64,000 bases of DNA from Opitutales bacterium (GCA_015061945.1 SUVP01000001.1:1-64000), one strand, 5' to 3'; positions 7,215 to 17,089 are shown, numbered from the stretch's first letter. A program made the numbers and translations. Notes: generated from the sequence alone by a model not told the origin.

Positions 7215-10200
7215 ATGTTTAGAATATATTGTTTTTCTCTCGTTGTTCTTATGGCGTCGGCTGTTGCTGGGGCGAAAACTAAGTTCGCAGTGCCGAATGT
7301 AGATATCTCGCAAAAGCCGTTCGGTTCACACGACTTTAACTACTTCCAGAATCCACCAAAAAATAATTATCCGCAAACTTGGTTCCACTATATCGGCGGT
7401 AATGTCTCGCTCGAGGGTATCACTCGAGATTTAGAAGCTATTGCAAATGCAAATATTGCCGGTGTTCAACTCTTCCATGGTCAGTTGTCAAATAACTCTC
7501 AATGGTCGAAAGTTTCACCGAAAATTTATTGCATGAGCGAACTTTGGGAGTCGACTGTAAAACACACTGCTGACGAATGCAAAAGGCTCGGTATTGATTT
7601 CACTATGCAAAATTGTGCCGGCTGGGCAATGTCCGGCGGACCATGGATTACCCCAGAAAATGCTATGCGTGATATCACCTTTTCTCGCATAGAAGTTGAT
7701 GCTAAAAATCAATCTATCAAATTACCCCTCCCCCAAAAAACTTCTGAACCTTGGAGAGATTACAAAGAAATTTGCGTCTTGGCGTTCCCGTCAGTTGAAG
7801 GAGACCTTCAAAACCATATCAAAATATCGTACGTCAACGGTGATAATAATACAAAATGGCAAGATTTAATAAATCATAACAAGTCGATAAAATTGACATC
7901 AACAAAAGATTCGCCACATTTTGTAGAATTTAAAATCCCTCAAAATGAAGTATTGCGGACGCTCTGCATCCCCAACTTGCATCACTTAGCAAGATATTAT
8001 GATTACGACCCCGATATTTCGATATCGCTTGAAGCAATCTTAAAAGACGGAAAGTCTGTGAAAATCTTGAACACGCAAGTTCAACAAAGTAATTGGCAAG
8101 ATGCAGAATCGGTATCGTTCGCTTGTGATGAAGTTGAAAATGTCGAACGATTCCGTTTCTCGATAAGCCACCCCAGATACGACGTCAATTTGAAGTTTTT
8201 ACGATTCTATTCGGGTGCGTTCAAAAACTCGTGGCAATCGGAAGCCGGTTGGACACTCCGTTCAATCGACAGAAATTCGGATAATGTAAAACAAAATCCA
8301 AAATGCTATATCAAGTATTCTGATATTATCGACATTTCAGACAAGCTCGAAAAGGACGGCACGTTAAATTGGTCTGTACCCGATAATCGCAAGTGGACTA
8401 TTTTGCGTATTGGCCATATCAACAAGGGTCGAAAAAATCACCCTGCCCCCAAAGAAGCTACTGGTTGGGAATGCGATAAGCTTTCGCCAAATGGTGTGAA
8501 AACACACTTTAATGGATACATCGGTAAGCTCAACAATGGTGCGTTAAAAGGTGGATTATTAGGTGGTATGTTGTTAGATAGTTGGGAATGCATGACGCAA
8601 ACATGGACGTCTTCAATGCCTGAATATTTCAAGAGTTTCAATGGATACGATTTGACAAAATATCTGCCCGCTGTTTTTGGTTATGTGATTGATTCGCCCG
8701 AAAAAACTTCACGATTCCTCCTCGACTGGCGACAAAATATTAACCATCTATTTGTCGAAAATTTCTATGGGGAAATGTCGAAACTCGCAAAGAAAAATAA
8801 CATCAACATCTTTTATGAAACAGCTTCATGCGATATTTTCCCTGCGGATATGTTTGAATATTACAAGCACGCTGATGTCCCAATGTGCGAGTTTTGGACA
8901 CCATTTATGGAAAATTCGGTCGGCACGCTAAACTTCAAACCGATTAAACCGACAACATCGGCTGCGAGAATTTACGGCAAACAGAGAATTTCTGCCGAAG
9001 CGTTCACATCGTTCCAGCTGACGTGGGACGAACATTGGCAAATGTGGAAAGAAATTGCAAATGTCAATATGGTCGAGGGCGTAACGCACCTTGTTTTCCA
9101 CACTTACACACACAATCCACAAGTTGATTTTCTGCCACCTGGGACATCATTGAGTTCGTTTATAGGCTCGCCATTTTTGCGAGGTCAAACTTGGTGGAAG
9201 TATATGCCACATTGGACAAAGTATCTTGCAAGATGTTCGTATATGCTCGAGCGTGGCAAGCCTGTTTCAGATATTCTATGGTATATGGGCGATGAGTTGC
9301 GACACAAACCAGACCAAAATTTCAAACTTCCGTTTGGCTTCAAATATGACTACTGCAACTTCGACGGACTCATCAATAGAATTGAAGTTCGAAATGGATT
9401 ACTTTCTACGCCTGACGGTATTGAATACAAGGCTCTTTGGCTGACAGACAACAAGCGTATGCGTATTCAGACTCTTGAAAAAATCCGTAAGCTTCTCGAA
9501 AATGGAGCTGTTGTAATTGGCAATTCTCCCGACTACATAGCGACTCTCTCTGGTGGAAAATATGCTGAAGAAAAATTCGCAAATCTTGTTAAAGAAATTT
9601 GGGGCGACACTAAAAAAGGCATTCGCAATATAGGCAAAGGTAAGCTTATTGTCGGTATGAAAATTGATGAAGCAATCGCTGAGCTCGGCTTCAAACCGCA
9701 AGTAAAAAATGACGAAGTAAAACATCAAGAAAACGCTGGCAACACTGAAATAATGTGGTCGCACAGGCGTGTCGACGGTGCTGATATTTATTTTGTATGT
9801 GCACCAAAAGGAAATTCGTTCAGTGCTGGTGTGGAATTTTTCGGCAAAGGTTCGGCAGAAGTTTGGGATGCGACTACTGGAAAAATCGTCAACAAAATTT
9901 CGCAACAAAATGGCGATTATGTCAGAACTCATTTGAATCTCGCAAAAGGTGGAGCTAATTTTGTCATAGTTAAAAATGGCGAAAGCAATGTAGAACAAAC
10001 AAAATTGGCAAAGCAAAGGAACTACAAATTCGACTCACCTTGGACGATTGAATTCCCACAAGGCTGGGGTATCGATAAACCGATTACAACCGACAAACTC
10101 GTTGCGTGGAAAGATCTCGATGTCTCGCCTGAAGGCAAAGCATTCTCGGGAACTGCAAAGTATTCGACAACTTTTACTATCGATAAAATCGACAATTCAC

Positions 10201-10502
10201 ATAATTGGCGTATTGAATTTGATAAGGTAGATATGATTGCCGATGTCCGCATAAATGGAAAGCAGGTCGGCGTTATTTGGTGCGAACCATACGTTGTTGA
10301 AGATTTTTCAAAATATCTGAAAGTTGGGAAAAATACAATCGAAGTATATATCACAAGTACTTGGTTTAATCGCCTTGTATTCGACCAAAATCAGCCTGAA
10401 CAGAAACGTAAAACGTGGACATTATTTGCCCCAAAGAAAGATTCGCCTCTCCGTGAAAGCGGAATTATAGGCGATGTAAGGTTAATAAGCGACGCAATCT
10501 AA
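7215..10502 (+). CDS. Secreted GH106-like alpha-L-rhamnosidase
   Basis: This 1095-residue protein starts with a signal peptide (MFRIYCFSLVVLMASAVAGA). The early part matches the GH106 style, with WFHYIGGNVSLEGITRDLEAIANANIAGVQLFHG, then GGPWITPENAMRDI and GGMLLDSWECMTQTW. The C-terminal region has a galactose-binding-like beta-sandwich (RINGKQVGVIWCEPYVVEDFS, then VYITSTWFNRLV), also usual in this family. GH106 enzymes remove alpha-L-rhamnose from pectic and other plant glycans; the exact linkage cannot be told. I use ATG at 7215 rather than the in-frame GTG at 7158, which lies inside the last CRISPR repeat and would place residues before the signal peptide. It probably belongs with the GH2 gene and MFS permease that follow. 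Confidence 0.85.
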   Translation: MFRIYCFSLVVLMASAVAGAKTKFAVPNVDISQKPFGSHDFNYFQNPPKNNYPQTWFHYIGGNVSLEGITRDLEAIANANIAGVQLFHGQLSNNSQWSKVSPKIYCMSELWESTVKHTADECKRLGIDFTMQNCAGWAMSGGPWITPENAMRDITFSRIEVDAKNQSIKLPLPQKTSEPWRDYKEICVLAFPSVEGDLQNHIKISYVNGDNNTKWQDLINHNKSIKLTSTKDSPHFVEFKIPQNEVLRTLCIPNLHHLARYYDYDPDISISLEAILKDGKSVKILNTQVQQSNWQDAESVSFACDEVENVERFRFSISHPRYDVNLKFLRFYSGAFKNSWQSEAGWTLRSIDRNSDNVKQNPKCYIKYSDIIDISDKLEKDGTLNWSVPDNRKWTILRIGHINKGRKNHPAPKEATGWECDKLSPNGVKTHFNGYIGKLNNGALKGGLLGGMLLDSWECMTQTWTSSMPEYFKSFNGYDLTKYLPAVFGYVIDSPEKTSRFLLDWRQNINHLFVENFYGEMSKLAKKNNINIFYETASCDIFPADMFEYYKHADVPMCEFWTPFMENSVGTLNFKPIKPTTSAARIYGKQRISAEAFTSFQLTWDEHWQMWKEIANVNMVEGVTHLVFHTYTHNPQVDFLPPGTSLSSFIGSPFLRGQTWWKYMPHWTKYLARCSYMLERGKPVSDILWYMGDELRHKPDQNFKLPFGFKYDYCNFDGLINRIEVRNGLLSTPDGIEYKALWLTDNKRMRIQTLEKIRKLLENGAVVIGNSPDYIATLSGGKYAEEKFANLVKEIWGDTKKGIRNIGKGKLIVGMKIDEAIAELGFKPQVKNDEVKHQENAGNTEIMWSHRRVDGADIYFVCAPKGNSFSAGVEFFGKGSAEVWDATTGKIVNKISQQNGDYVRTHLNLAKGGANFVIVKNGESNVEQTKLAKQRNYKFDSPWTIEFPQGWGIDKPITTDKLVAWKDLDVSPEGKAFSGTAKYSTTFTIDKIDNSHNWRIEFDKVDMIADVRINGKQVGVIWCEPYVVEDFSKYLKVGKNTIEVYITSTWFNRLVFDQNQPEQKRKTWTLFAPKKDSPLRESGIIGDVRLISDAI

Positions 10503-10565
10503 ACTTTACCAAACTTACACATTTTGCTTGAAAGGAAATAAGCAATATTTAATTTTTTTAGCCAT

Positions 10566-12380
10566 ATGAAAAACTTACTTATTTTATCTATTCTAACAGC
10601 ATTGGCTCTGCCAACATTTGCCGATTGGAAACCAGTTGGCGATAAAATCAAAACTGTATGGGCAGACAAAGTTAATCCGGAATGTCCTCTTCCTGAATAT
10701 CCACGTCCGATTATGGAACGCCAAAAATGGAAGAATTTGAACGGACTTTGGAACTATGCTATCACAAAAAAAGATGCTGATTTGCCTACGACTTTTGACG
10801 GAAAAATTCTTGTTCCATTTGCGATAGAATCGTCGCTTTCGGGTGTCGGCAAAAGTATCACTGGCAAAAATTCGCTTTGGTATGAACGCAAGCTTGAAAT
10901 CCCAGCAGACTGGAAAGGTAAAGATATTCTCTTGCACTTTGGTGCTGTCGATTGGAAAGCCGAAGTATTTGTAAACGGCAACAAAGTGGGCGAACATACT
11001 GGCGGATATACTCCATTTAGTTTCAATATCACAAAGGAACTAAAAGACGGCGAAAACTCGCTTTCTGTTCGTGTATTTGACGACACAGGCTCTATCCCAA
11101 GAGGCAAACAAGTTGAAAAGCCACGTGGTATTTTCTACACATCGGTTAGCGGGATTTGGCAAACAGTGTGGATTGAACCTGTATCAAAATCGTACATTTC
11201 AAACCTAAAAATTACACCCGACCTCGACCATTCATCTTTCGACATCACAGTGGAATCGCCAAGTCGTAGAGCAATCGCTGAAATTTCAATTCTCGACGGC
11301 GACAAAGTTGTAGCATCGACAAGAACTGCAACAAATAAATCTACAAGTATATTAGTGGAAAACCCAAAGTTGTGGTCACCGAACTCGCCATTTCTTTACG
11401 ATTTGAAAATTACTCTCACAAGCAACGGCAAGAAAGTTGACGAAGTAAAAAGCTACTGTGCAATGCGAAAATTTTGGGTAAAAAAGAATTATTGGCAAGG
11501 CGCAACGCTTATGCTCAACAATAAGCCTTTCTTTACATTCGGTCCACTCGACCAAGGCTATTGGCCAGACGGTCTCTACACTGCCCCAACTGACGAAGCT
11601 TTAAAATTCGATATTCAACGTACAAAAGATATCGGATTTAATTCTATCAGAAAACACGCAAAAGTTGAACCAGCCCGTTGGTACACACATTGCGACAGAA
11701 TCGGTGTTGTCGTATGGCAAGATATGCCTGCGATGTATACATACAAGAACTGGAAACCTCGCAATTTTTATGAAGGCGAAGAACCTTTGCCAACGCCAGA
11801 AAATGAAGCTACTTTCAGAAAAGAATGGAAAGATATTTTAGACGCATTCCAACCATATCCATGCATTGTAATTTGGACTCCGTTCAACGAAAATTGGGGA
11901 CAATTTAAAACTGTGGAAATTACAAAATGGACAAAAGAATACGATCCATCACGCCTTGTAAATCCAGCAAGTGGCGGAAATTTCTTTATCTGTGGCGATA
12001 TTCTTGACACGCATAGCTACCCTGCACCACGTTTAGTTGTTTCTGATATATCCAGAATCAATGTCGTCGGAGAATACGGTGGTATCGGGTTCCCAATCAA
12101 AGAGCATCTTTGGAAAATTACAGATAAGAATTGGGGCTATATTAAGATTAAGTCGGCAGAAGACGCACTCGAAAAGTACACATCATACGTCGAAAGCTTA
12201 ATCGAAATGGCTAAAACAAAAACATCTGCAGTTTGCTACGGTGCTATCTATACACAAACGACTGACGTTGAAGTTGAGACAAACGGCTTATTCACATACG
12301 ACAGAAAAATCTTGAAGTTTGACGAAAAGAAGTTGACAGAAATAAACAAAAAACTCTCAAACGTATTTGACGAAAAATAA
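10566..12380 (+). CDS. Secreted GH2 family glycoside hydrolase (beta-galactosidase/beta-glucuronidase-like)
   Basis: This 604-residue protein has a signal peptide (MKNLLILSILTALALPTFA). The N-terminal sugar-binding sandwich includes WKNLNGLWNYAI and NSLWYERKLEIPADWKGK, followed by an Ig-like domain and a TIM barrel. The acid/base Glu is in PFNENWGQ (Glu442) and the nucleophile is in VVGEYGG (Glu503), so both catalytic residues are present. GH2 enzymes retain configuration and release beta-linked galactose, glucuronate, mannose or others; the specificity is not determined. It follows the GH106 gene by 63 bp on the same strand and is closed by a strong terminator. Confidence 0.88.
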   Translation: MKNLLILSILTALALPTFADWKPVGDKIKTVWADKVNPECPLPEYPRPIMERQKWKNLNGLWNYAITKKDADLPTTFDGKILVPFAIESSLSGVGKSITGKNSLWYERKLEIPADWKGKDILLHFGAVDWKAEVFVNGNKVGEHTGGYTPFSFNITKELKDGENSLSVRVFDDTGSIPRGKQVEKPRGIFYTSVSGIWQTVWIEPVSKSYISNLKITPDLDHSSFDITVESPSRRAIAEISILDGDKVVASTRTATNKSTSILVENPKLWSPNSPFLYDLKITLTSNGKKVDEVKSYCAMRKFWVKKNYWQGATLMLNNKPFFTFGPLDQGYWPDGLYTAPTDEALKFDIQRTKDIGFNSIRKHAKVEPARWYTHCDRIGVVVWQDMPAMYTYKNWKPRNFYEGEEPLPTPENEATFRKEWKDILDAFQPYPCIVIWTPFNENWGQFKTVEITKWTKEYDPSRLVNPASGGNFFICGDILDTHSYPAPRLVVSDISRINVVGEYGGIGFPIKEHLWKITDKNWGYIKIKSAEDALEKYTSYVESLIEMAKTKTSAVCYGAIYTQTTDVEVETNGLFTYDRKILKFDEKKLTEINKKLSNVFDEK

Positions 12381-12400
12381 AATTTATCGCAAATTCAAAT

Positions 12401-12435
12401 CACAAAGAGACTCCGTTTTTGGAGTCTTTTTTGTG
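12401..12435 (+). terminator. Intrinsic terminator after the GH2 gene
   Basis: The stem AGACTCC/GGAGTCT (12408-12414 with 12421-12427) is followed by a T run, and the outer CACAAA/TTTGTG extends the pairing. Confidence 0.8.
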
Positions 12436-12445
12436 TCTTTTTATG

Positions 12446-12490
12446 TTGACTTGCAAATACGAAAAATAAAAAATCAACTTAAACGTTTCA
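12446..12490 (+). promoter_or_regulatory. Promoter and LacI-type operator candidate of the MFS gene
   Basis: TTGACT (12446-12451) and TAAAAA (12468-12473) form a plausible promoter with 16-bp spacing. The palindromic TTAAACGTTTCA (12479-12490), similar to LacI/CcpA-family operators, falls at the expected start site, 9 bp before the ATG. A repressor bound there would block transcription. It resembles but is not identical to the TAAACTGTTTA boxes of the GH10 region. Confidence 0.45.
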
Positions 12491-12499
12491 CTAAAAATT

Positions 12500-13648
12500 A
12501 TGAAAAAATTTAGCATTGCAAAATTTATCCCTGTGATATTCGCATTTATGACGATGGCTTATGTCGATCTCGTGGGGATTTCTGTAAACTATATCAAAAG
12601 CGATTTTGGGCTTTCCGACACAATGACAAATGCATTCGGTTCGCTTTTATTCTTTTGGTTTTTAGTCGTTTCTGTCCCGACAGGTATGATTATGAACGCA
12701 CTCGGTAGACGCATTACTGTTGCGATAAGCACTGCAATTACTTGCTTGGCAGTCGCTGTGCCGATTATCAATTACTCGCTCCCGACGATGATGATTTCTT
12801 TCGCATTGCTTGGTATCGGCAACACGATGCTTCAGGTTTCGATAAATCCACTTGTTGCTGATATGGTACCGTCTGACAAGCTCGCAACAGGTATCACATT
12901 TGGTCAATTCATAAAATCGATTATCTCGTTTTTGATTCCGATTATTGTAATTGCGTTTGCTAAAGATTTTGAAAATTGGCGATTGGTTTACCCAGTCTTT
13001 ACAGTACTCGCACTTGTGCCAACTTTCCTATTGGCTTTCACAAAAATCGAAGAAAGTGCCTCTGCACAGAATTCTGGGTTTATAGATTGTTTGGCTCTTT
13101 TGAAGAATCCGATTGTTGCGATTTTCTTCTCGGGAATTTTAATTCACGTTGGTATCGACGTTGGTATAAATATTACTGCACCAAAAATTCTTATTGAGCG
13201 TCTTGGTTTTGCTCTCGAACAAGCTGGCTATGCTACAAGCATATACTTCTTCTTTAGAATAGCGACATCGTTTGCGGGAGCCTTAATTTTAGCGAGAATG
13301 TCGGCAAAAATCTTCTTCTTGATTAGCGTTGTAATTATGCTCGTTGCAACATCACTACTCTTCTTCGCAAATAACGAGTACGCAATTTATACAGCAATAG
13401 CAATGCTCGGTATTGGCAATGCAAATATATTCTCGATTATATTTACAAAAGCGTTGCAAGCCTTGCCAGAACGCAAAAACGAAGTATCGGGGCTTATGGT
13501 TATGGGTATTGCAGGTGGTGCGGTGTTCCCATTCTTTATGGGCGTTGCGTCTGACGTATCGGGGTCGCAACTCGGTGCAGTTGCAATTATATCGGTATGT
13601 ATTGTTTATCTCCTATTTGTAGGAGCAAAACTCGAAGCAAAGAAATAA
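12500..13648 (+). CDS. MFS sugar permease (FucP-like, FHS group)
   Basis: This 382-residue, strongly hydrophobic protein has about twelve predicted membrane segments. The A-motif-like segment PTGMIMNALGRRITVAIST lies between helices 2 and 3, and a Pro-rich segment MLQVSINPLVADMVPSDKLATGITFGQFIK resembles the fucose/glucose:H+ symporter group. It would import a monosaccharide with protons across the inner membrane. The neighbouring rhamnosidase and GH2 enzyme suggest uptake of their products, but the substrate is inferred from position only. It has its own promoter/operator and terminator, so it is probably a single-gene transcript. Confidence 0.85.
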   Translation: MKKFSIAKFIPVIFAFMTMAYVDLVGISVNYIKSDFGLSDTMTNAFGSLLFFWFLVVSVPTGMIMNALGRRITVAISTAITCLAVAVPIINYSLPTMMISFALLGIGNTMLQVSINPLVADMVPSDKLATGITFGQFIKSIISFLIPIIVIAFAKDFENWRLVYPVFTVLALVPTFLLAFTKIEESASAQNSGFIDCLALLKNPIVAIFFSGILIHVGIDVGINITAPKILIERLGFALEQAGYATSIYFFFRIATSFAGALILARMSAKIFFLISVVIMLVATSLLFFANNEYAIYTAIAMLGIGNANIFSIIFTKALQALPERKNEVSGLMVMGIAGGAVFPFFMGVASDVSGSQLGAVAIISVCIVYLLFVGAKLEAKK

Positions 13649-13669
13649 TCAACTACAAAATCTTTCAGA

Positions 13670-13698
13670 AAACGGCGACATAAAATCGCCGTTTTTTT
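13670..13698 (+). terminator. Intrinsic terminator after the MFS gene
   Basis: AAACGGCGA (13670-13678) pairs with TCGCCGTTT (13686-13694), followed by a T run. Confidence 0.85.
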
Positions 13699-13817
13699 AT
13701 GAAAAAATGAAAAATATTATCTAATACGTTTGACAAGTTAGAAAAAATCTAAAATATCAAGTAAATGTATACCCATAACATTAGAACAAAACTACCAAAA
13801 CAGATTACCATACCGAT

Positions 13818-14144
13818 ATGAAAAAAGCACACATCATAAAAAACCTCGAAGAGAATCTTGGTTTAGATACTGCCGATGCAGTCGAAATTTTTGAATCTTA
13901 TAGATGTGCTTTAAAAGATAATATTCGTATTATGCAACAAGGGTTGTCGCCCGAAAATATCGAAATAGTCGCAAGAGCGTCGCATTCGATAAAAGGCTGT
14001 GCATTAAATTGTGGAGATGAAGAAATGGCGACAACCGCAAAGCTCGCCCAACTGGCAGCCCTCTCAAAAGACTTCAATTCGTTTGATGACGCTTTTGAAA
14101 AGATAAAAAATATGGCACTCGAAGTATTCTCGGATAAAGTTTAA
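13818..14144 (+). CDS. Stand-alone histidine phosphotransfer (HPt) domain protein
   Basis: This 108-residue, all-helical protein has the HPt phosphorylation motif RASHSIKGCALNCG with His56. HPt proteins pass phosphoryl groups between hybrid histidine kinases and response regulators in the cytoplasm. No kinase, receiver or CheA-like gene is nearby, so its partners are elsewhere. A TTGACA box lies at 13730-13735, but no convincing -10 sits at standard spacing. It converges on the DUF456 gene, with stop codons a few bases apart. Confidence 0.85.
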   Translation: MKKAHIIKNLEENLGLDTADAVEIFESYRCALKDNIRIMQQGLSPENIEIVARASHSIKGCALNCGDEEMATTAKLAQLAALSKDFNSFDDAFEKIKNMALEVFSDKV

Positions 14145-14147
14145 AAC

Positions 14148-14657
14148 TTATTTTAAAAGTGGCATAACAATCTCAAAAGAGAACCAAACTGCCAAGAATA
14201 CAACCATTAAAAATTTTATTACCGACGCTAAAACTGTCCCAATAAGTGCCCCTATACCCGCATTTGTAGCTTTGCGGAGACCTGCCCCGCCAAGTAATTC
14301 AAAAAGTAATGCACAGAAAAGCGGAGCGATAAATACCCATATCAAAGGTGGTGGCATAAATATCCCGATAAAAACGCCTAAAAATGCACCAAGCGTACCA
14401 CGCCATGTTGCACCAAATTTTTTTGCACCAAGCCACGTTGCGAGAATATCAATAATCTGAGAAAATACAGCAATTACAATCCCTGCAATTACAAGCCCCC
14501 ACGATATCGACATCGGGAATATCAGCTTAAATCCTAATAAGCCCAAACCTGCAATAAGCGGACCAGGGATAACTGGCAAGAACGATCCCAACGCTCCCAA
14601 AAACATCAAGATATAAATCGCAAATGCTCCGCAAATAATATAAATATTTTGTTCCAT
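14148..14657 (-). CDS. DUF456 family membrane protein
   Basis: This 169-residue protein is mostly hydrophobic, with about five to six membrane segments. The N-terminal GSFLPVIPGPLIAGLGLLGF segment matches the Pro/Gly-rich signature of DUF456, and the central region has Gly-rich helices (GAFLGVFIGIFMPPPLIWVFIAP). The family has no established function. It is convergent with the HPt gene and divergent from the next gene, so it is probably transcribed alone. Confidence 0.75.
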   Translation of the reverse strand: MEQNIYIICGAFAIYILMFLGALGSFLPVIPGPLIAGLGLLGFKLIFPMSISWGLVIAGIVIAVFSQIIDILATWLGAKKFGATWRGTLGAFLGVFIGIFMPPPLIWVFIAPLFCALLFELLGGAGLRKATNAGIGALIGTVLASVIKFLMVVFLAVWFSFEIVMPLLK

Positions 14658-14722
14658 TTTTAATGCTTGAAAATAGTACGATTTTTATATTTTATAAATA
14701 AAGAAATTTTACTTTTTACTTT

Positions 14723-15244
14723 ATGGAAAACCAAGACAACAAATTATTAGAGATTCTTCAACAAGAAAAGTTCCTCGCTTTTTTCGATTTCTGCAAAATT
14801 GGCGACAATGGCACAAGTGAAATTGACGGACTTTGTAAAGTCGCTATTCCACAGAATATTGATAATATCGACTATATGTGCTTAACCTTTATTTTTGATA
14901 CTCCAACAGAAGCATCGAAAAATATGGCGAAACGCATTATGGCAACACTCACTGCCGACGCTTTCAAAAAATCGGAAGCATCGGTCTACGCAGTTACGAG
15001 CGTACCTGCAATTATGCGTCAGTCGGAAAACTACATTCATCAACTCGACGTTATTTTCAGAAATAAAGTTGAAGCCGATTATAAATCGATAATCAATAGA
15101 ATAGTGTTCACAATCCGCAACGCCGCTGGTCTCCATACCGAAGTTCCACAATGGTGGGAAGAATCGGACGCACCTGCCCCAACAGAAGCCGAAAAAGCAA
15201 ATTGGACAGCTCGCATCAAGGCGTTTCTCGGAATTAAAAAATAA
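14723..15244 (+). CDS. Hypothetical protein (173 aa)
   Basis: I do not recognise this protein. It has no signal peptide or membrane segment and looks cytoplasmic. It is rich in acidic residues, with a mixed alpha/beta pattern (KFLAFFDFCKIGDNG, then YMCLTFIFDTPTEASKNMAKRIMATL) and a Trp-containing tail (QWWEESDAPAPTEAEKANW). The frame is clean and the codon use resembles neighbouring genes, so it is probably real. It stands between the divergent DUF456 gene and argS, followed by a weak terminator. Confidence 0.65.
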   Translation: MENQDNKLLEILQQEKFLAFFDFCKIGDNGTSEIDGLCKVAIPQNIDNIDYMCLTFIFDTPTEASKNMAKRIMATLTADAFKKSEASVYAVTSVPAIMRQSENYIHQLDVIFRNKVEADYKSIINRIVFTIRNAAGLHTEVPQWWEESDAPAPTEAEKANWTARIKAFLGIKK

Positions 15245-15264
15245 CATCAATTTATCAGAGTATT

Positions 15265-15294
15265 CGCCGTTTCAAGAAATTGGAGCGGCGTTTT
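15265..15294 (+). terminator. Weak intrinsic terminator before argS
   Basis: CGCCG (15265-15269) pairs with CGGCG (15286-15290) across a partly paired loop, followed by TTTT. Confidence 0.45.
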
Positions 15295-15325
15295 AATTAA
15301 AACTAAAATTTATAAGAAAATAAAA

Positions 15326-17089
15326 ATGGATATTTGGTTTCATCCCTCAAAAGAACTCGATTTAATATTAAAAAAAGTCGCAAAAACCGCTGGTATTGAC
15401 GGCGATTTTCAACCACAAATTCGCACTGCCGATCCACGCTTTGGAGACTTCCAAGCAAATGGCGTTCTACCCTACGCAAAACAAGCAAAAACGAATCCGC
15501 GTGCGATTGCTGAAAAAATCGTCGAAGCACTCAAAAACTCGCCTGAATACGATAGTGAACTTATTGAAGCGTCGATTGCTGGACCTGGGTTTATCAATTT
15601 TTCGCTCAAGCCAAAATTTTTGAATGCGTGGCTTGCAAAATATAAAGGCGAAGCTGAATTGAAGTCGGCATCGAGCCAATTCTTCAACGGCAAAAAAATG
15701 ATTATCGACTACCCTTCGCCAAACACTGCAAAACAAATGCACGTCGGACACCTTCGTCCAATGGTCATCGGTGAAGCCGTAAAACGCTTGCTCAAATTCT
15801 GTGGAGCTAACATCGAAACAGATAATCACGTTGGCGATTGGGGGACAAATTTTGGTATTCTTATTTACGGAATCAAAAGCGAAAATTACAAGCTCGACGC
15901 CTCGAACGAAAACTCGCTCGAAGAACTCGAGCAAATGTATAAGCGTGGCAGTGCATTGGCAAAAGCTTCTGAAGAAGCCGCAAATGCAGCTCGCGAAGAA
16001 CTCGTAAAGCTCCAAAATGGCGATCCTGAAAACGTCGCACTCTGGAACGAAATCAACAAAGTTAGCGTTTCGGCATTCGACAGAATGTACGAACGTATGA
16101 GCATTACAATCGACCATACTCTCGGAGAATCTTTCTATCGAGACAAAGTCGGTAGAATTTACGACGAACTTACTGAAACTAAAATTGCTGAAGAAGACCA
16201 AGGTGCACTTGTCGTTTTCCACCGCGACCACGAACGTTTCAACAAGCAACCATTTATCGTACGCAAAAGCGACGGAGCATCGAACTACGCTTCGACCGAT
16301 TTGGCGACACTCTTGTACCGTGTTGAAAATTTCAAAGCAGAAGAAGTTGTTTATGTTACAGACGGACGCCAACAAGACCACTTCCAACAACTTTTCTTAA
16401 CCGCAAAAAAATGGTTTGATGCAAAAGGATACAAACTTCCAGATTTGCGACACGTTTGGTTTGGCACAATCCTTGGCGAAGACGGTAAAGCTATCAAAAC
16501 TAAAAGTGGCGAACCTGTCCGCTTGAAAGCACTTTTAGACGAAGCTGTCGCACGAGCAAAGGCAGTCGTCAAAGAAAAAAATCCTGATATTGACGAAGTA
16601 GAAGCTGACAAAATAGCCGAAACTGTCGGGGTGTCGGCAATCAAATATGCAGACCTTTCACAAAATCGCACTGGCGACTATATGTTCTCGTGGGATAAAC
16701 TCCTTGCGTTTGACGGCAACACCGCACCATATCTGCTCTACGCTATTGCACGTATGCACTCGATTTTCCGCAAGGCTTCGATTTCACCCGATGCCGATTT
16801 CGCAAGCGATGCGTCAATTCTCGAAACCGAACAAGAAATTGCACTCGCACGCAAATTGCTATCGCTCCCATACATTTTTGAACTGACACTCTCGGAATTG
16901 CGTCCACACTTCCTCTGCACATATCTGTTCGAATTGGCTGGAATTTTCTCGGGCTTCTACAACGCAAACAAAGTTATTGTCGACGATAAAGCTGTTATGG
17001 CACGTCGCCTTATGCTCTGCTCTCGCACAATGCGTGTTCTCGAAGCAGGTTTGAGACTCTTGGGAATTGAGCCGTTGGAAAAAATGTAA
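15326..17089 (+). CDS. argS: Arginine--tRNA ligase
   Basis: This 587-residue class I aminoacyl-tRNA synthetase charges tRNA-Arg. The N-terminal region (about 1-110) matches the Add-1 domain. The HIGH motif appears as HVGH in PSPNTAKQMHVGHLRPMVIGEA, followed by the conserved DNHVGDWGTNFG. A KMSKS-like loop is degenerate (KAIKTKSGEPVRL), as is common in ArgRS. The anticodon-binding DALR domain is at the C-terminus, with SQNRTGDYMFSWDKLLAFDGNTAPYLLYAIARMHSI. Length is normal. It is followed after one base by the adenosyltransferase gene, so the two are coupled. Confidence 0.96.
   Translation: MDIWFHPSKELDLILKKVAKTAGIDGDFQPQIRTADPRFGDFQANGVLPYAKQAKTNPRAIAEKIVEALKNSPEYDSELIEASIAGPGFINFSLKPKFLNAWLAKYKGEAELKSASSQFFNGKKMIIDYPSPNTAKQMHVGHLRPMVIGEAVKRLLKFCGANIETDNHVGDWGTNFGILIYGIKSENYKLDASNENSLEELEQMYKRGSALAKASEEAANAAREELVKLQNGDPENVALWNEINKVSVSAFDRMYERMSITIDHTLGESFYRDKVGRIYDELTETKIAEEDQGALVVFHRDHERFNKQPFIVRKSDGASNYASTDLATLLYRVENFKAEEVVYVTDGRQQDHFQQLFLTAKKWFDAKGYKLPDLRHVWFGTILGEDGKAIKTKSGEPVRLKALLDEAVARAKAVVKEKNPDIDEVEADKIAETVGVSAIKYADLSQNRTGDYMFSWDKLLAFDGNTAPYLLYAIARMHSIFRKASISPDADFASDASILETEQEIALARKLLSLPYIFELTLSELRPHFLCTYLFELAGIFSGFYNANKVIVDDKAVMARRLMLCSRTMRVLEAGLRLLGIEPLEKM

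Noticed and set aside
6046-7222. Long reading frames on both strands encoding repeated VEIKERKSIRN or LRIDFRSLIST peptides
   Set aside because: They are translations of the 36-bp CRISPR repeat, which with 30-bp spacers has a 66-bp period that keeps frame. They are not repeat proteins.
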